Of a DNA stretch of 64,000 bases, positions 17,620 through 27,484 are shown piece after piece; positions within the stretch are counted from its first letter, which is position 1, and every line of letters starts with the position of its first letter. This stretch comes from an uncultured Oscillospiraceae bacterium (GTDB taxonomy: Bacteria; Bacillota; Clostridia; Oscillospirales; Ruminococcaceae), in contig CAJTTB010000014.1 of NCBI GenBank assembly GCA_910579175.1, positions 3,246 through 67,245 on the forward strand. Direction: 5' to 3'. The notes under the pieces were generated by a model. The model was not told where the DNA came from. It ran no database searches and saw nothing but the letters and a program-made list of their open reading frames with translations. Both the position numbers and the translations under genes were made by a program.

Positions 17620-19305
17620 ATGAAACAAGCCATCAAACAATCTACATTAACTACCATTTTAAATAGTAGCTGCATTGTTGTGGGTCTCTTGATAGCAGTC
17701 TTATTTATCACAACATTTTTTAATTTCTCCAATGCACAAAAGTCGTCCGAAGATCGTTTTAATTTGACTTATTATGCCAATCAATTTATGAATGCTTCTT
17801 CTTATCTGACCAATGAAGCGCGTGCCTACGCCGCCACTGCTGATAAAGTTCACTATGACAACTATTGGAACGAAGTAAATGTTGCTAAAAATCGAGATAT
17901 CAGCGTTGACAGCATGAAAGCCATCGGTCTTACATCAGAAGAACAACAAATCATTCAAAAGATGTCCTCTCTTTCTAATCTATTGGTACCACTAGAAGAA
18001 AATGCAATGAAACAAGTACAAGCGGGTGATCAAGAAACTGCACTTGAGTACGTTTATGGAGAAGATTATTCTTCTGTTACCATAGAGATCAACAGTTTAA
18101 AAACACAATTCTTACAAACGTTGTATGACCGTTCTGCCAAACAACTACAGAAAATGAATCAAATTGTTGTTATTTTTGAAATTATTACCATGCTCTTTAT
18201 TGCATTTGTAATTGCATTACAATTTTTCTCTGCAGTTATCATACGTAAAAAAGTTATCAATCCTATCGTACAGATTGAAACAGAAATGCTTTCTTTTTCC
18301 AGTGGAAATCTATCTACTGATTCCAAATTAACACCGGATACCTCTGAAATCGGTCATCTTACCTATGCCATGCTCCAAACGAAAGAAATCCTATCCAAAT
18401 ATATTAACGACATTTCTTGCAAATTAGAAGCCATTGCAGATGGCGATATCACTGGAAGTGGCAATCATATCGAATACATTGGAGATTTTGCACCCATTGA
18501 AAAAGCCTTGGAAAGAATCACCCTCTCATTAAACCAAACACTTTCACATATCAGCAAATCAGCAAATTTACTCGCTGATGACTCTGCTCAAATTTCTTAT
18601 GGCGCACAATCTCTTGCTTCTGGAAACACCGAACAGGCAAATACATTGGAACAAATGGTAGAATCCATCGAACAGCTTACCAATCAAATGAAACAAGCAT
18701 CTAAAAAAGCAGAATTTGCAAAGGATAAAACCGACTCCACCAGCGAAGAAATCAAACTGTCCAATCAACATATGACCGAATTAAGTTCTGCTATGGAACA
18801 AATTAATACCTCTGCAAATGACATCAAAAAAATTGTAAAAAGCATTGAAGACATCGCTTTTCAAACGAACATTCTCGCCCTAAATGCAGCGGTAGAAGCA
18901 GCACGTGCTGGTGTTTCTGGTAAAGGTTTTTCCGTCGTAGCAGATGAAGTGCGCATCTTATCTGAAAGAAGTAGCGAAGCGGTAAAAAATACCGCAGTTT
19001 TAATTCAGCAATGCCTCAGCGCAGTAGAACATGGTGTTACGATTACACAAACAACTGCGCAATCTCTTACCCATTCGGTGAATAGCGCTCAGGAAATTGC
19101 AGATATCATCAACTATATTGCTTTAGATTCTCAACAGCAAGCCAATACGATGGAGCAAACAAAGATTGAAATTTCTCAACTATCTACGGTAGTACAGACA
19201 AACTCCGCCACCGCCGAACAAAGTGCCGCGGTCAGTGAACAGTTGGACGCGCAAGCAAAAGCACTTAAAAGTTTGACCGACAGGTTCCGTTTTAATCAAA
19301 CATAA
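17620..19305 (+). CDS. Methyl-accepting chemotaxis protein
   Basis: A 561-residue transmembrane chemoreceptor. TM1 spans about residues 10-33, an extracellular four-helix-type sensor domain follows, TM2 lies at about 182-208, then a HAMP domain and a long signalling coiled coil. The CheA/CheW-binding hairpin tip is recognisable at IAFQTNILALNAAVEAARAG. There is no C-terminal CheR tether pentapeptide. ATG 17620 is taken with AGAAAGGA upstream; an in-frame ATG at 17608 touches that site. No other chemotaxis gene is nearby and the ligand is unknown. Confidence 0.93.
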   Translation: MKQAIKQSTLTTILNSSCIVVGLLIAVLFITTFFNFSNAQKSSEDRFNLTYYANQFMNASSYLTNEARAYAATADKVHYDNYWNEVNVAKNRDISVDSMKAIGLTSEEQQIIQKMSSLSNLLVPLEENAMKQVQAGDQETALEYVYGEDYSSVTIEINSLKTQFLQTLYDRSAKQLQKMNQIVVIFEIITMLFIAFVIALQFFSAVIIRKKVINPIVQIETEMLSFSSGNLSTDSKLTPDTSEIGHLTYAMLQTKEILSKYINDISCKLEAIADGDITGSGNHIEYIGDFAPIEKALERITLSLNQTLSHISKSANLLADDSAQISYGAQSLASGNTEQANTLEQMVESIEQLTNQMKQASKKAEFAKDKTDSTSEEIKLSNQHMTELSSAMEQINTSANDIKKIVKSIEDIAFQTNILALNAAVEAARAGVSGKGFSVVADEVRILSERSSEAVKNTAVLIQQCLSAVEHGVTITQTTAQSLTHSVNSAQEIADIINYIALDSQQQANTMEQTKIEISQLSTVVQTNSATAEQSAAVSEQLDAQAKALKSLTDRFRFNQT

Positions 19306-19315
19306 CAATGTATTG

Positions 19316-19343
19316 AGGGAATACCATCTTAGCGGTATTCCCT
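19316..19343 (+). terminator. Terminator of the chemoreceptor gene
   Basis: A 10-bp stem (AGGGAATACC/GGTATTCCCT) with an 8-base loop, just after the chemoreceptor stop codon. The following T run is interrupted (TCATTTAAAGTTTT). Confidence 0.65.
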
Positions 19344-19767
19344 TCATTTAAAGTTTTATCCAATCATTGAGTACAAAATCCATATCACTGCAAAACAATT
19401 CACAAATGGATATTCTTGCAACTGCAATATCATAAGAATTCTATCACAAACACGCAAGAAACCATATCAAAGCAAACACTTATCGACCTTTTATAAAATT
19501 TATGTATACATCTTTTATATTGATCAGTACTTCTCATTACATCATCAAAAAACCTCCCTTCAAATCCAGTCAACCAAAAGACAACTTGCATAAACTATCA
19601 TTCAAATACAAATAGACATACCAATCCAGGTATGTTATAATAAATATGATAAACCATGGTTTTATATCTGAAAATGGACTTTACATCATCAAAATGGAAT
19701 TCACTGGAAAAAATCAGCAGTTTATCGACAAAAAACATGAGTATTTTTACAAAATCATATTTTTAGG
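19344..19767. other. Long AT-rich gap before yceD
   Basis: About 420 bases with no recognisable gene, RNA or repeat on either strand. A TATAAT-like word near 19637 (TTATAATAAATATGAT) has no good -35 element. The functional promoter for yceD starts at 19768. Confidence 0.4.
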
Positions 19768-19796
19768 TTGACAGTCGTGCCAAGTTATATTATAAT
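19768..19796 (+). promoter_or_regulatory. Perfect promoter of yceD-rpmF
   Basis: TTGACA (19768-19773), 17-base spacer, TATAAT (19791-19796): a full consensus match. GTGCCA (19778-19783) and TGGCAC (about 19800-19805) form an inverted repeat that brackets the -10 element, so a repressor site overlapping the promoter is possible. Confidence 0.85.
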
Positions 19797-19825
19797 ATTA
19801 TGGCACAGCATGATGAGGTGTCGTT

Positions 19826-20317
19826 ATGTCTATTGATTTAAAACAGCTTTTTGAAAATGTCGGAGAGGTTTTACCGCTTGATTATACGCTAGACCTTTCA
19901 GAATATCAGTTATTTGGTACCTATCCATTTTTTGTACCAATTGTGGTAAAGGGAAATATTCAAAACAAAGCAAACATTGTAACACTGACTATTTCTGTAG
20001 ACGTTATTCTCCGTGTAAATTGCGACCGCTGTCTAGATGAGTTTGAAAGGGCATTCCATTACGATTTCAAGCATATTCTAGTTCATGAACTCCACACAGA
20101 CAATGATGAGTATATTTTAGTAGAAGATTTTCAGTTGGACTTAGACGACTTGATCTTATCCGATATACTCTTATATCTACCATCAAAGCTGCTTTGCAGC
20201 GAAGACTGTAAGGGTTTATGCAGTAAATGCGGACAAAATTGGAACAAAGGCAGCTGTGATTGCCAAGATAAGTTTGTTGATCCTCGCTTTGCAGTGTTGG
20301 GTGAACTACTCAAATAA
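19826..20317 (+). CDS. YceD/DUF177 family protein
   Basis: A 163-residue protein of the family that almost always precedes rpmF in bacteria. A cysteine cluster near the C-terminus (CSEDCKGLCSKCG, then CDC) suggests a zinc-binding site and matches Gram-positive members. Members are linked to 23S rRNA accumulation. The ATG follows GATGAGGTGTC, 33 bases before rpmF. Confidence 0.9.
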   Translation: MSIDLKQLFENVGEVLPLDYTLDLSEYQLFGTYPFFVPIVVKGNIQNKANIVTLTISVDVILRVNCDRCLDEFERAFHYDFKHILVHELHTDNDEYILVEDFQLDLDDLILSDILLYLPSKLLCSEDCKGLCSKCGQNWNKGSCDCQDKFVDPRFAVLGELLK

Positions 20318-20349
20318 ACTTTTAGCGTTGATAAAGGAGGTGCCTGATT

Positions 20350-20532
20350 ATGGCAGTACCAAAGAGAAAAGTCTCTAAAGCAAGACGTGATAAAAGACGT
20401 TCAGCAGTATGGAAATTAGATATGCCTGCATTTTCTAAATGTACACAATGTGGCGAATTAAAAGCTCCACATAAAGTTTGCGGAAACTGTGGATACTACA
20501 AAGGTGTTCAAGTTATTAAAAAAGAAGCATAA
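20350..20532 (+). CDS. rpmF: 50S ribosomal protein L32
   Basis: A 60-residue basic ribosomal protein. It opens with MAVPKRKVSKARRDKRRS and carries the four-cysteine zinc ribbon CTQCGELKAPHKVCGNCGYY. The ribosome binding site AAAGGAGGTG is strong. It is followed by the operon terminator. Confidence 0.98.
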   Translation: MAVPKRKVSKARRDKRRSAVWKLDMPAFSKCTQCGELKAPHKVCGNCGYYKGVQVIKKEA

Positions 20533-20581
20533 TTGCAAAATGTTTCTATTCGCGTAATTGTAAATGTAAGTTAATTAACTG

Positions 20582-20617
20582 AAAAAATGCCGCCTTTGTC
20601 AAAGGGCGGCATTTTTT
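20582..20617 (+). terminator. Terminator of yceD-rpmF
   Basis: A long stem (ATGCCGCCTTTG pairing with CAAAGGGCGGCAT, flanked by A and T runs) with T7 on the 3' side. A textbook intrinsic terminator. Confidence 0.95.
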
Positions 20618-20651
20618 TCACAATCTATCTTTTAGAAAGAAGGTGGAAAGA

Positions 20652-21962
20652 ATGTCAGTGACAATTCAAAATGTTATACCAAATAGCATTTGTGACCAAA
20701 AAGGAATTCGCCCCAAAGATGTACTCATCTCTATCAACGGAAATCCCATTCAGGACATATTGGACTATCAATTTTATCTGACTGAAACAGTATTAAAGGT
20801 GGTATTTCGCAGACAAGAACACACTTATTTTGCATATAAACTCTATAAACAACAATATGAAGAAATCGGACTGGAATTTGAAACCTACTTGATGGATAAA
20901 CAACACAGTTGTACCAATCAATGTATCTTTTGTTTTGTAGACCAAATGCCGCCCAATATGCGAAAGTCCCTCTACTTTAAGGACGATGATGCCAGACTCT
21001 CTTTTCTATTTGGAAATTATATCACCCTAACCAATCTCAAACAGCAGGAAATTGACCGCATCATCAAAATGAAAATCAGCCCAATCAACATCTCTGTCCA
21101 CACCACCAATCCTCAACTTCGCTGTCAGATGATGAAAAATCGCTTTGCTGGTGAAACATTGGACTATATCCGACAACTCACCCAAGCAGGCATTACTGTC
21201 AATTGTCAACTGGTGCTTTGCCCTGGTATCAACGATGGAACCGAACTTCAAAAAACCTTACAGGATTTGGGAGCACTTTATCCAGGTGTACAGAGTATTG
21301 CTTGTGTTCCGGTTGGACTTACCAAATTCCGTCAAGGACTATACCCCCTAGAACGCTATCAAAAAGAAACCGCCCAAGCTGTGATTGAAACCATCAACCA
21401 TTTTACAGACACATTCTTTCAAATCCATCAAACCCGTTTGGCATATGCCTCAGATGAATTTTATTTAAGAGCAGAAATGCCACTGCCCCAAGCCGATTTT
21501 TATGAGGATTTTGCACAGCTTGAAAACGGTGTCGGTGTGATTGCCTTGTTAAAAGAAAATTTCTGGGAATGTTATCATTCTTTACCCCAAGACGATTTCA
21601 CCCGTTCGATTTCAATTGCTACTGGAACGGATGCCGCTCCCTTCATTCAAGAACTGATTGACTGTGCAAGTAAAAAATGGCATAATTTGCATGGTATTGT
21701 ATATCCTATTCGCAATGACTATTTTGGAGAAAGCATTACTGTTGCTGGTCTCGTGACTGCAACAGACTTAATCAAACAACTCAAGGACAAGGATTTGGGC
21801 GATGTACTCATACTTCCCAATTGTATGCTTCGACATGAACAGGATAAGTTTTTAGATGACTATACGGTAAAGGATGTAGAACAGGCACTAAACATCCGAA
21901 TCAAAATGATACAACCAGAAGGCGACGCACTTTTACACGGCATATTAGAAGAAGCTCGATAA
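20652..21962 (+). CDS. DUF512 protein: PDZ-like domain plus radical SAM core
   Basis: A 436-residue protein of the COG1625/DUF512 family. Residues about 5-50 form a PDZ-like segment (GIRPKDVLISINGNPI); CTNQCIFCF near residue 81 supplies the CxxxCxxC cluster of a radical SAM enzyme; the rest is the DUF512 region, ending in ILPNCMLRHEQDKFLDD. Function is unsettled. ATG 20652 follows GAAGGTGGAAAGA; an in-frame GTG at 20643 overlaps the site. It lies 15 bases before der, the usual clostridial pairing. Confidence 0.88.
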   Translation: MSVTIQNVIPNSICDQKGIRPKDVLISINGNPIQDILDYQFYLTETVLKVVFRRQEHTYFAYKLYKQQYEEIGLEFETYLMDKQHSCTNQCIFCFVDQMPPNMRKSLYFKDDDARLSFLFGNYITLTNLKQQEIDRIIKMKISPINISVHTTNPQLRCQMMKNRFAGETLDYIRQLTQAGITVNCQLVLCPGINDGTELQKTLQDLGALYPGVQSIACVPVGLTKFRQGLYPLERYQKETAQAVIETINHFTDTFFQIHQTRLAYASDEFYLRAEMPLPQADFYEDFAQLENGVGVIALLKENFWECYHSLPQDDFTRSISIATGTDAAPFIQELIDCASKKWHNLHGIVYPIRNDYFGESITVAGLVTATDLIKQLKDKDLGDVLILPNCMLRHEQDKFLDDYTVKDVEQALNIRIKMIQPEGDALLHGILEEAR

Positions 21963-21977
21963 AGAAAGGATAAAAAT

Positions 21978-23312
21978 ATGGCAAAACCAGTTGTAGCGGT
22001 CGTTGGCCGCCCAAATGTAGGAAAATCCACCCTATTCAATAAATTAATTGGGCAGCGTCTGTCCATTGTAGAAGATACACCAGGCGTCACTCGTGACCGC
22101 ATTTACTCTGAGTGTGAGTGGCGTGGAAAACAGTTTATGTTGGTTGACACTGGAGGAATTGAGCCAAGTTCTGATGATGTGATCTTAATGCAGATGCGCA
22201 GACAAGCACAAATTGCCATTGACACCGCCGATGTCACTGTTCTCATTACAGACATTCATGATGGTGTCACAGCAACCGACCACGAAGTAGCAGATATGCT
22301 GCTGAAAACCGGAAAACCAATTATTTTATGTGTTAATAAATGTGACCGTGTTGGAGAACCTTCCGCAGAATTTTATGAATTCTATAATCTAGGATTGGGC
22401 GATCCAATTCAAATCTCTGCCGCCCACGGGCATGGCACTGGCGATTTGTTAGATTGTATCTATGAATTGCTTCCAGAAGAAGAACAACCCGATTATGATA
22501 AAGATGTCATCAAAGTCGCCGTTGTGGGGAAACCTAATGTTGGAAAATCTTCCCTAGTGAATAAAATTACTGGTCAAGAACGCATGATTGTTTCCGATAT
22601 TGCGGGAACCACTCGAGATGCAACCGATAGCTTGGTGGAAAATGAATTTGGTAAGTTTGTCTTTATCGATACAGCAGGTATCCGCCGCAAATCAAAGGTA
22701 TTGGAAAACATCGAACGGTACAGTGTATTACGTGCACATATGGCAGTAGATCGCAGCGATGTCTGTGTCATTTTAATTGATGCCAATGTAGGCTTTACAG
22801 AACAGGACAGCAAAATCGCCGGATATGCACATGAACAAGGAAAAGGATGTATCATCGCCATCAACAAATGGGATGCTGTTGTGGATAAGACAGACCGCAC
22901 GATGAAGGAAATGACTCAAGAATTGGAAAAGAGTTTTAGTTTTATGTCTTATGCTCCCTTTGTATTTATTTCTGCCAAAACCGGTCAGCGCTTAAATAAA
23001 TTATATGAAATGATTCAAAAAGTCAAAGAGCAAAACTCCATTCGCATTTCTACTGGCGTATTAAACGATCTACTCGCCTATGCCACCGCGAGGGTACAAC
23101 CTCCCTCTGATAAAGGTAAACGTCTAAAAATTTACTATATGACCCAACCTAGCACCAACCCACCAACCTTTGTCGCATTTGTCAACCGCGCAGATTTATT
23201 TCATTTCTCCTATCAGCGCTATATTGAAAATCAAATACGTGAATCCTTTGGGTTAAATGGTACCCCCATCCGCTTGATTGTTCGGGAACGCGATACAAAA
23301 GACACAAAATAA
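21978..23312 (+). CDS. der: Ribosome biogenesis GTPase Der (EngA)
   Basis: A 444-residue double GTPase needed for 50S subunit assembly. It has two G domains, GRPNVGKS at residues 11-18 and GKPNVGKS near 184, each with DTGG/DTAG and NKCD/NKWD motifs, followed by a C-terminal KH-like domain. The ATG has AGAAAGGATAAAA upstream. It lies between the DUF512 gene and plsY in one plus-strand group. Confidence 0.97.
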   Translation: MAKPVVAVVGRPNVGKSTLFNKLIGQRLSIVEDTPGVTRDRIYSECEWRGKQFMLVDTGGIEPSSDDVILMQMRRQAQIAIDTADVTVLITDIHDGVTATDHEVADMLLKTGKPIILCVNKCDRVGEPSAEFYEFYNLGLGDPIQISAAHGHGTGDLLDCIYELLPEEEQPDYDKDVIKVAVVGKPNVGKSSLVNKITGQERMIVSDIAGTTRDATDSLVENEFGKFVFIDTAGIRRKSKVLENIERYSVLRAHMAVDRSDVCVILIDANVGFTEQDSKIAGYAHEQGKGCIIAINKWDAVVDKTDRTMKEMTQELEKSFSFMSYAPFVFISAKTGQRLNKLYEMIQKVKEQNSIRISTGVLNDLLAYATARVQPPSDKGKRLKIYYMTQPSTNPPTFVAFVNRADLFHFSYQRYIENQIRESFGLNGTPIRLIVRERDTKDTK

Positions 23313-23333
23313 CTACTGGAAAGGGGCTTTGTT

Positions 23334-23978
23334 ATGTCAGCAATCTCTATTATCTGTCTCATCGTTGCAGTTGTCATTGCTTACTTATTTGGAAGCATCA
23401 ACTTTGCAATCATTGTAACCAAATTATTTGCCAAAAAGGATATCCGCGATTTTGGAAGTGGCAACGCTGGTATGACCAATGTGTTGCGTACTTTGGGCAA
23501 GGGTCCTGCCGTACTAACACTATTAGGAGATTTATCCAAAGGAATTTTGGCAGTTTTAATTGCCAGACTGCTATTTACCTTTGTCGCCCAACAGCCGGAT
23601 AATTTTATCGGCGAATATGCAGCAGCGTTCTGTGCGCTATTGGGGCATATTTTCCCCATCTTTTATGGATTTAAAGGTGGAAAAGGCATTTTAGTCTCCG
23701 CAGGTGGTCTGATCATGTTAGAACCCATCGCATTTTTATGTTGTTTAATTGTATTTTTAATCTTCACATTGATTACCAAAATTGTTTCTGTTGGCTCTAT
23801 CGCCTGTGCGATTGCCTTTCCCATTGCACTGGCAGTTATCCGCAATATCCAACATGCTCCACAGATTGGTTTAGAAGTTTTGCTGGCAAGTCTTATTTCA
23901 TTATTGGTCATCTTTATGCACCGCAGCAACATCAAACGCCTACTCCGTGGAGAAGAAAATAGTTTTAAAAAGAAATAA
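23334..23978 (+). CDS. plsY: Acyl-phosphate:glycerol-3-phosphate acyltransferase
   Basis: A 214-residue membrane enzyme for the first acylation in phospholipid synthesis. It has about five to six hydrophobic segments and the PlsY signatures YLFGSINFA, DFGSGNAGMTNVLRTLGKGPA and the GHIFPIFYGFKGGKG loop. AAAGGGG precedes the ATG. It closes the der group, and its stop codon is immediately followed by a strong terminator. Confidence 0.96.
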   Translation: MSAISIICLIVAVVIAYLFGSINFAIIVTKLFAKKDIRDFGSGNAGMTNVLRTLGKGPAVLTLLGDLSKGILAVLIARLLFTFVAQQPDNFIGEYAAAFCALLGHIFPIFYGFKGGKGILVSAGGLIMLEPIAFLCCLIVFLIFTLITKIVSVGSIACAIAFPIALAVIRNIQHAPQIGLEVLLASLISLLVIFMHRSNIKRLLRGEENSFKKK

Positions 23979-24014
23979 AATAAGGCACTGCAACTCTATT
24001 GCAGTGCCTTATTT
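23978..24014. terminator. Bidirectional terminator after plsY
   Basis: A perfect 16-bp stem (AAATAAGGCACTGCAA against its complement) with a 5-base loop, starting at the last base of the plsY stop codon. Flanking A and T runs let it work on both strands, for plsY and for the convergent ABC transporter gene. Confidence 0.9.
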
Positions 24015-24109
24015 GATTGTAATGACCTATCAGACCATCTACTTATGATTTTTTCTTTCAAACTATACAAATAGGATGTCCATTTTCTCATGGTTATCCG
24101 ATTAACCAA

Positions 24110-25870
24110 TTATGACTTCTCTTGACTTTTAAATTGATATTGATACAATTGTGCATACATTCCCTGTCTATTCAATAACTCCATATGGCTTCCGCGCTCT
24201 TGAATTCCCTCGTCGGTCAAGACAATAATTTCATCGGCATTTTTAATCGTAGACAGACGGTGTGCCACAATGATACAGGTTCTTCCCTTTGCCAGTTTTT
24301 CCAATGCCCCTTGTATCAACATTTCTGTGGCATTGTCCAGCGCTGAAGTCGCTTCATCTAAAATCAAAATAGATGGATTTTTCAAAAATACCCTTGCAAT
24401 GGAAATGCGTTGTCTTTGCCCTCCAGAGAGCTTTACGCCCCTTTCGCCAATATAGGTATCATAACCATCTTCTAAATTCATAATATAATCGTGAATATTT
24501 GCTTTTTGAGCGGCTTGAATCACCTGTTCATCGGTTGCATTGGGGTTGCCATAGGCAATATTATCTCGAATGGTACCAGTAAATAAAAATACATCTTGTG
24601 CCACCATACCAATATTTTTGCGCAATGACATACGAGTTAATTCGGTAATATCATAGCCATCGATGGTAATATTGCCAGAAGACACCTCATAAAATCTAGG
24701 AATCAGATGGCAAAGTGTTGTTTTTCCCCCTCCAGATGGTCCTACAATTGCGACTGTCTTTCCCTGATCGATATGTAAAGAAAGGTCTCTGATCACCATA
24801 TCTTTGCGGTCACTTTGTAGAGAATCCTCTCCATTGGTAACCGTTTCATACTGAAAACTCACATGATTAAAATCAATAGTACCCTTTAATTTTTCCACTG
24901 AAATAGCATTGGGATGTTCTGGCTCCTCCTCTACCGCCATAATTTGACGAAAGCGTTCAAACCCGGTCATACCATTTTGAAGCTGCTCATAAAACTGTAC
25001 CAAACGCTTGATTGGATTTAAAAACATCGTAATAAATAACAGATACTTTGCAAAATCACCGACCCCAATGATTCCATAATAGTAAAATAATCCACCTGCT
25101 ACCAAAACCAACAGATAAAGCAAATCGGTAAATAGACCCATTCCAGAGAAAAAGTGTGCCATCACTTTATAGGCAGCACCTCTGGCACGTTTGAAATTTT
25201 CATTGTGGTAGTCAAATTTTTTCTGCTCCTGTTTGGCACTGGTATAAGCGCGAGAAACTCGAATCCCTGCAATAGAATTTTCCAATGTGGCATTGACCTC
25301 TGCAATTTCTTCACGGGTTTTTGTAAAGGCTTCACTCATGCTCCTTCTCATCTTAATCGAAAACAGCACAATTGGTGGAACTGCAATAAAAACAATGACA
25401 GTCAATGGAACATTGATGGTGCAGAGAATTACAAAAGCTCCTATCAATGAAATCACAGAGATAAACAAATCCTCTGGTCCATGATGTGCCAATTCTGAAA
25501 TATCCATCAGGTCATTCATAATGCGTGACATAATGGTACCTGTTTTATTTTCATCAAAATAGGAAAACGGTAGCTTTTGCAGTTTCTGAAAAATATCTCT
25601 TCTCATATCCGCCTGCATTCGCACTCCTACTATATGACCATAATATTGAATAAACCAGTTGAGCCCAGCTTTTAATAAATAAATCAAAAACAGAGCGACC
25701 GACCAAATGATGATCATACGTAAATTTTTATTTGGCACATAATCATCAATCATATCCCCGGCAATTATGGGATAAAACAAATCGCAAATTGCAACAATAA
25801 ATGCACAAAACATATCCATAAAAAACAATCTTTTATGGGGCTTATAGTAGCTGATAAATTGTTTCAGCAC
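24110..25870 (-). CDS. ABC transporter, fused permease and ATP-binding protein
   Basis: A 586-residue half-transporter of the MsbA/LmrA exporter type. Six membrane helices span about residues 15-310; the nucleotide-binding domain follows, with Walker A GPSGGGKTT, signature LSGGQRQR and Walker B ILILDEATSAL. It would dimerise to export lipids, drugs or peptides; the substrate is unknown. The start is a GTG after AAGGAGGAATCCAA. It is a single gene, not one of a heterodimeric pair. Confidence 0.93.
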   Translation of the reverse strand: MLKQFISYYKPHKRLFFMDMFCAFIVAICDLFYPIIAGDMIDDYVPNKNLRMIIIWSVALFLIYLLKAGLNWFIQYYGHIVGVRMQADMRRDIFQKLQKLPFSYFDENKTGTIMSRIMNDLMDISELAHHGPEDLFISVISLIGAFVILCTINVPLTVIVFIAVPPIVLFSIKMRRSMSEAFTKTREEIAEVNATLENSIAGIRVSRAYTSAKQEQKKFDYHNENFKRARGAAYKVMAHFFSGMGLFTDLLYLLVLVAGGLFYYYGIIGVGDFAKYLLFITMFLNPIKRLVQFYEQLQNGMTGFERFRQIMAVEEEPEHPNAISVEKLKGTIDFNHVSFQYETVTNGEDSLQSDRKDMVIRDLSLHIDQGKTVAIVGPSGGGKTTLCHLIPRFYEVSSGNITIDGYDITELTRMSLRKNIGMVAQDVFLFTGTIRDNIAYGNPNATDEQVIQAAQKANIHDYIMNLEDGYDTYIGERGVKLSGGQRQRISIARVFLKNPSILILDEATSALDNATEMLIQGALEKLAKGRTCIIVAHRLSTIKNADEIIVLTDEGIQERGSHMELLNRQGMYAQLYQYQFKSQEKS

Positions 25871-25923
25871 TTGGATTCCTCCTTTTTTTCTTGATTCAAT
25901 TAACTTTCAGTACATAAAATAAC

Positions 25924-25945
25924 AAAAGGCTGAACCAGCCCTTTG
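25924..25945 (-). terminator. Probable terminator of the PPK2 gene
   Basis: On the minus strand AAAGGGCTG and CAGCCTTT pair with one bulge around a 3-base loop, followed by TGTTATTTTA. It lies 13 bases after the PPK2 stop. Confidence 0.55.
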
Positions 25946-25957
25946 TTTTTATCATCA

Positions 25958-27457
25958 TTATTTTCCCAATCGGATTTCAATTTGATTGATCAGCGTTTTA
26001 ATCGCTTTGATACGAGCAAATTTTTTGTCTTTTGATTCTATAATTGTCCAAGGGGCAAAATCGGTGGAAGTGTATTGTAACATATCATTGATCGCCACTT
26101 CATAGTCATCCCATTTTTCGCGGTTTCTCCAATCTTCGTCCGTAATCTTCCAACGCTTTTCAGGGGTATTTTGCCTATCCTCAAAGCGTTTGAGTTGCTC
26201 TTCTTTGTCAATGTGTATCCAGAACTTTACAATAATTGCACCCCAGTCATACAGTTCTTTTTCAAACTCATTGATTTCGGTATAAGCGCGATGCCATTCT
26301 TCATTACTACAAAAGCCCTCTATCCGCTCTACCATCACACGACCATACCAAGTGCGGTCAAAAATAGCAATGTGACCTGCTTTTGGAAGTTGATTCCAAA
26401 ACCTCCAAAGATAGTGATGTGCCAATTCGGTTTTATCTGGGGCTGCAATGGGATTTACTTCATAACCACGTGGGTCAAGTGCAGCAGCAACACGCTTAAT
26501 ATTTCCACCCTTTCCAGCGGCATCCCAACCCTCATAACAGATAATCACTGGTATTTTCTTTTGATAGAGTTTATTGTGTAGCTTATGCAGTTTTTCTTGT
26601 GCTTTTCCCAATAATTTTTTATAATCTTCGTCTGTTATCGTTTTATTGAGATTGATTTCAGAGAGCTTTGGAACCTCTATCAAATGGATTGTCTGAGGAA
26701 CAGAAATCGTTGGAATTTCCACTTGAGGTACTTGTTTTTGAGCACGTCTTTTGGCAATTGCATTTTTGATGTTGTTTACCAATATTGTATAAATATTAAA
26801 CATTGCCCCCCTCGTATCTTCGGCTCCAATTGGATGCCAAGGAGCATCAGAAGTATTGGTATTGATCAGCATATTATCAAATACTTCATAATATTTATCA
26901 TAGTTTTTATTGCGTTCTTTGTCCAAACTGGTCACGCGCCAAGCAGTTGATTTTTCTTCTTTGAGCTTATCAAAACGCTTCTTTTGCTCTTTTTTGCTGA
27001 TGTGTAAGAAAAATTTGATAATGAGATAACCGTCATCAGAAAGTTGTCGTTCAAATGTTTTAATACTTTCGGTACGACGATTTAACTCCTCTTTGGAAAT
27101 ATGTTTTTCCAACTGCGCTATGGAAATATCCTGATACCAACTTCTATCAAAAATAGAGATATTTCCATGTGCAGGAATTTTAGACCAATAACGGTGCATA
27201 ATCGGTTTGCGCTGTTCCTCTTGTGTGGCATCTATCGTAGAATAAACTTTAAAACCACGAGGATCAAGATTTAAAATCATTTTAGAAATCGCACTGCCCT
27301 TTCCAGCTGCTCCCCATCCCTCAAATAAAATAATCACCGGCAAACCAATCTGCTTCATTTCCTGTTGTAACATGGTCAATTCCGTTTTTAATCGGTCGGC
27401 TTCTGATTGATATTCCTCCTTTGTAATCGCTTTTTTTAAATTTACCTGTTCAAGCAT
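25958..27457 (-). CDS. pap: Tandem-domain PPK2, probable polyphosphate:AMP phosphotransferase
   Basis: A 499-residue cytoplasmic kinase with two PPK2 domains. Both carry P-loops, GWGAAGKG near residue 46 and GWDAAGKG near 309. The C-terminal domain has the full DRTWYGRVMVER motif, while the N-terminal one reads DRSWYQDIS and looks degenerate. This pattern matches two-domain PAP enzymes that phosphorylate AMP to ADP with polyphosphate. It lies 27 bases downstream of a DtxR/MntR-type regulator gene, probably in one transcript. Confidence 0.88.
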   Translation of the reverse strand: MLEQVNLKKAITKEEYQSEADRLKTELTMLQQEMKQIGLPVIILFEGWGAAGKGSAISKMILNLDPRGFKVYSTIDATQEEQRKPIMHRYWSKIPAHGNISIFDRSWYQDISIAQLEKHISKEELNRRTESIKTFERQLSDDGYLIIKFFLHISKKEQKKRFDKLKEEKSTAWRVTSLDKERNKNYDKYYEVFDNMLINTNTSDAPWHPIGAEDTRGAMFNIYTILVNNIKNAIAKRRAQKQVPQVEIPTISVPQTIHLIEVPKLSEINLNKTITDEDYKKLLGKAQEKLHKLHNKLYQKKIPVIICYEGWDAAGKGGNIKRVAAALDPRGYEVNPIAAPDKTELAHHYLWRFWNQLPKAGHIAIFDRTWYGRVMVERIEGFCSNEEWHRAYTEINEFEKELYDWGAIIVKFWIHIDKEEQLKRFEDRQNTPEKRWKITDEDWRNREKWDDYEVAINDMLQYTSTDFAPWTIIESKDKKFARIKAIKTLINQIEIRLGK

Positions 27458-27484
27458 TCTAAAACCCCATTTCTGTATCTTAAT

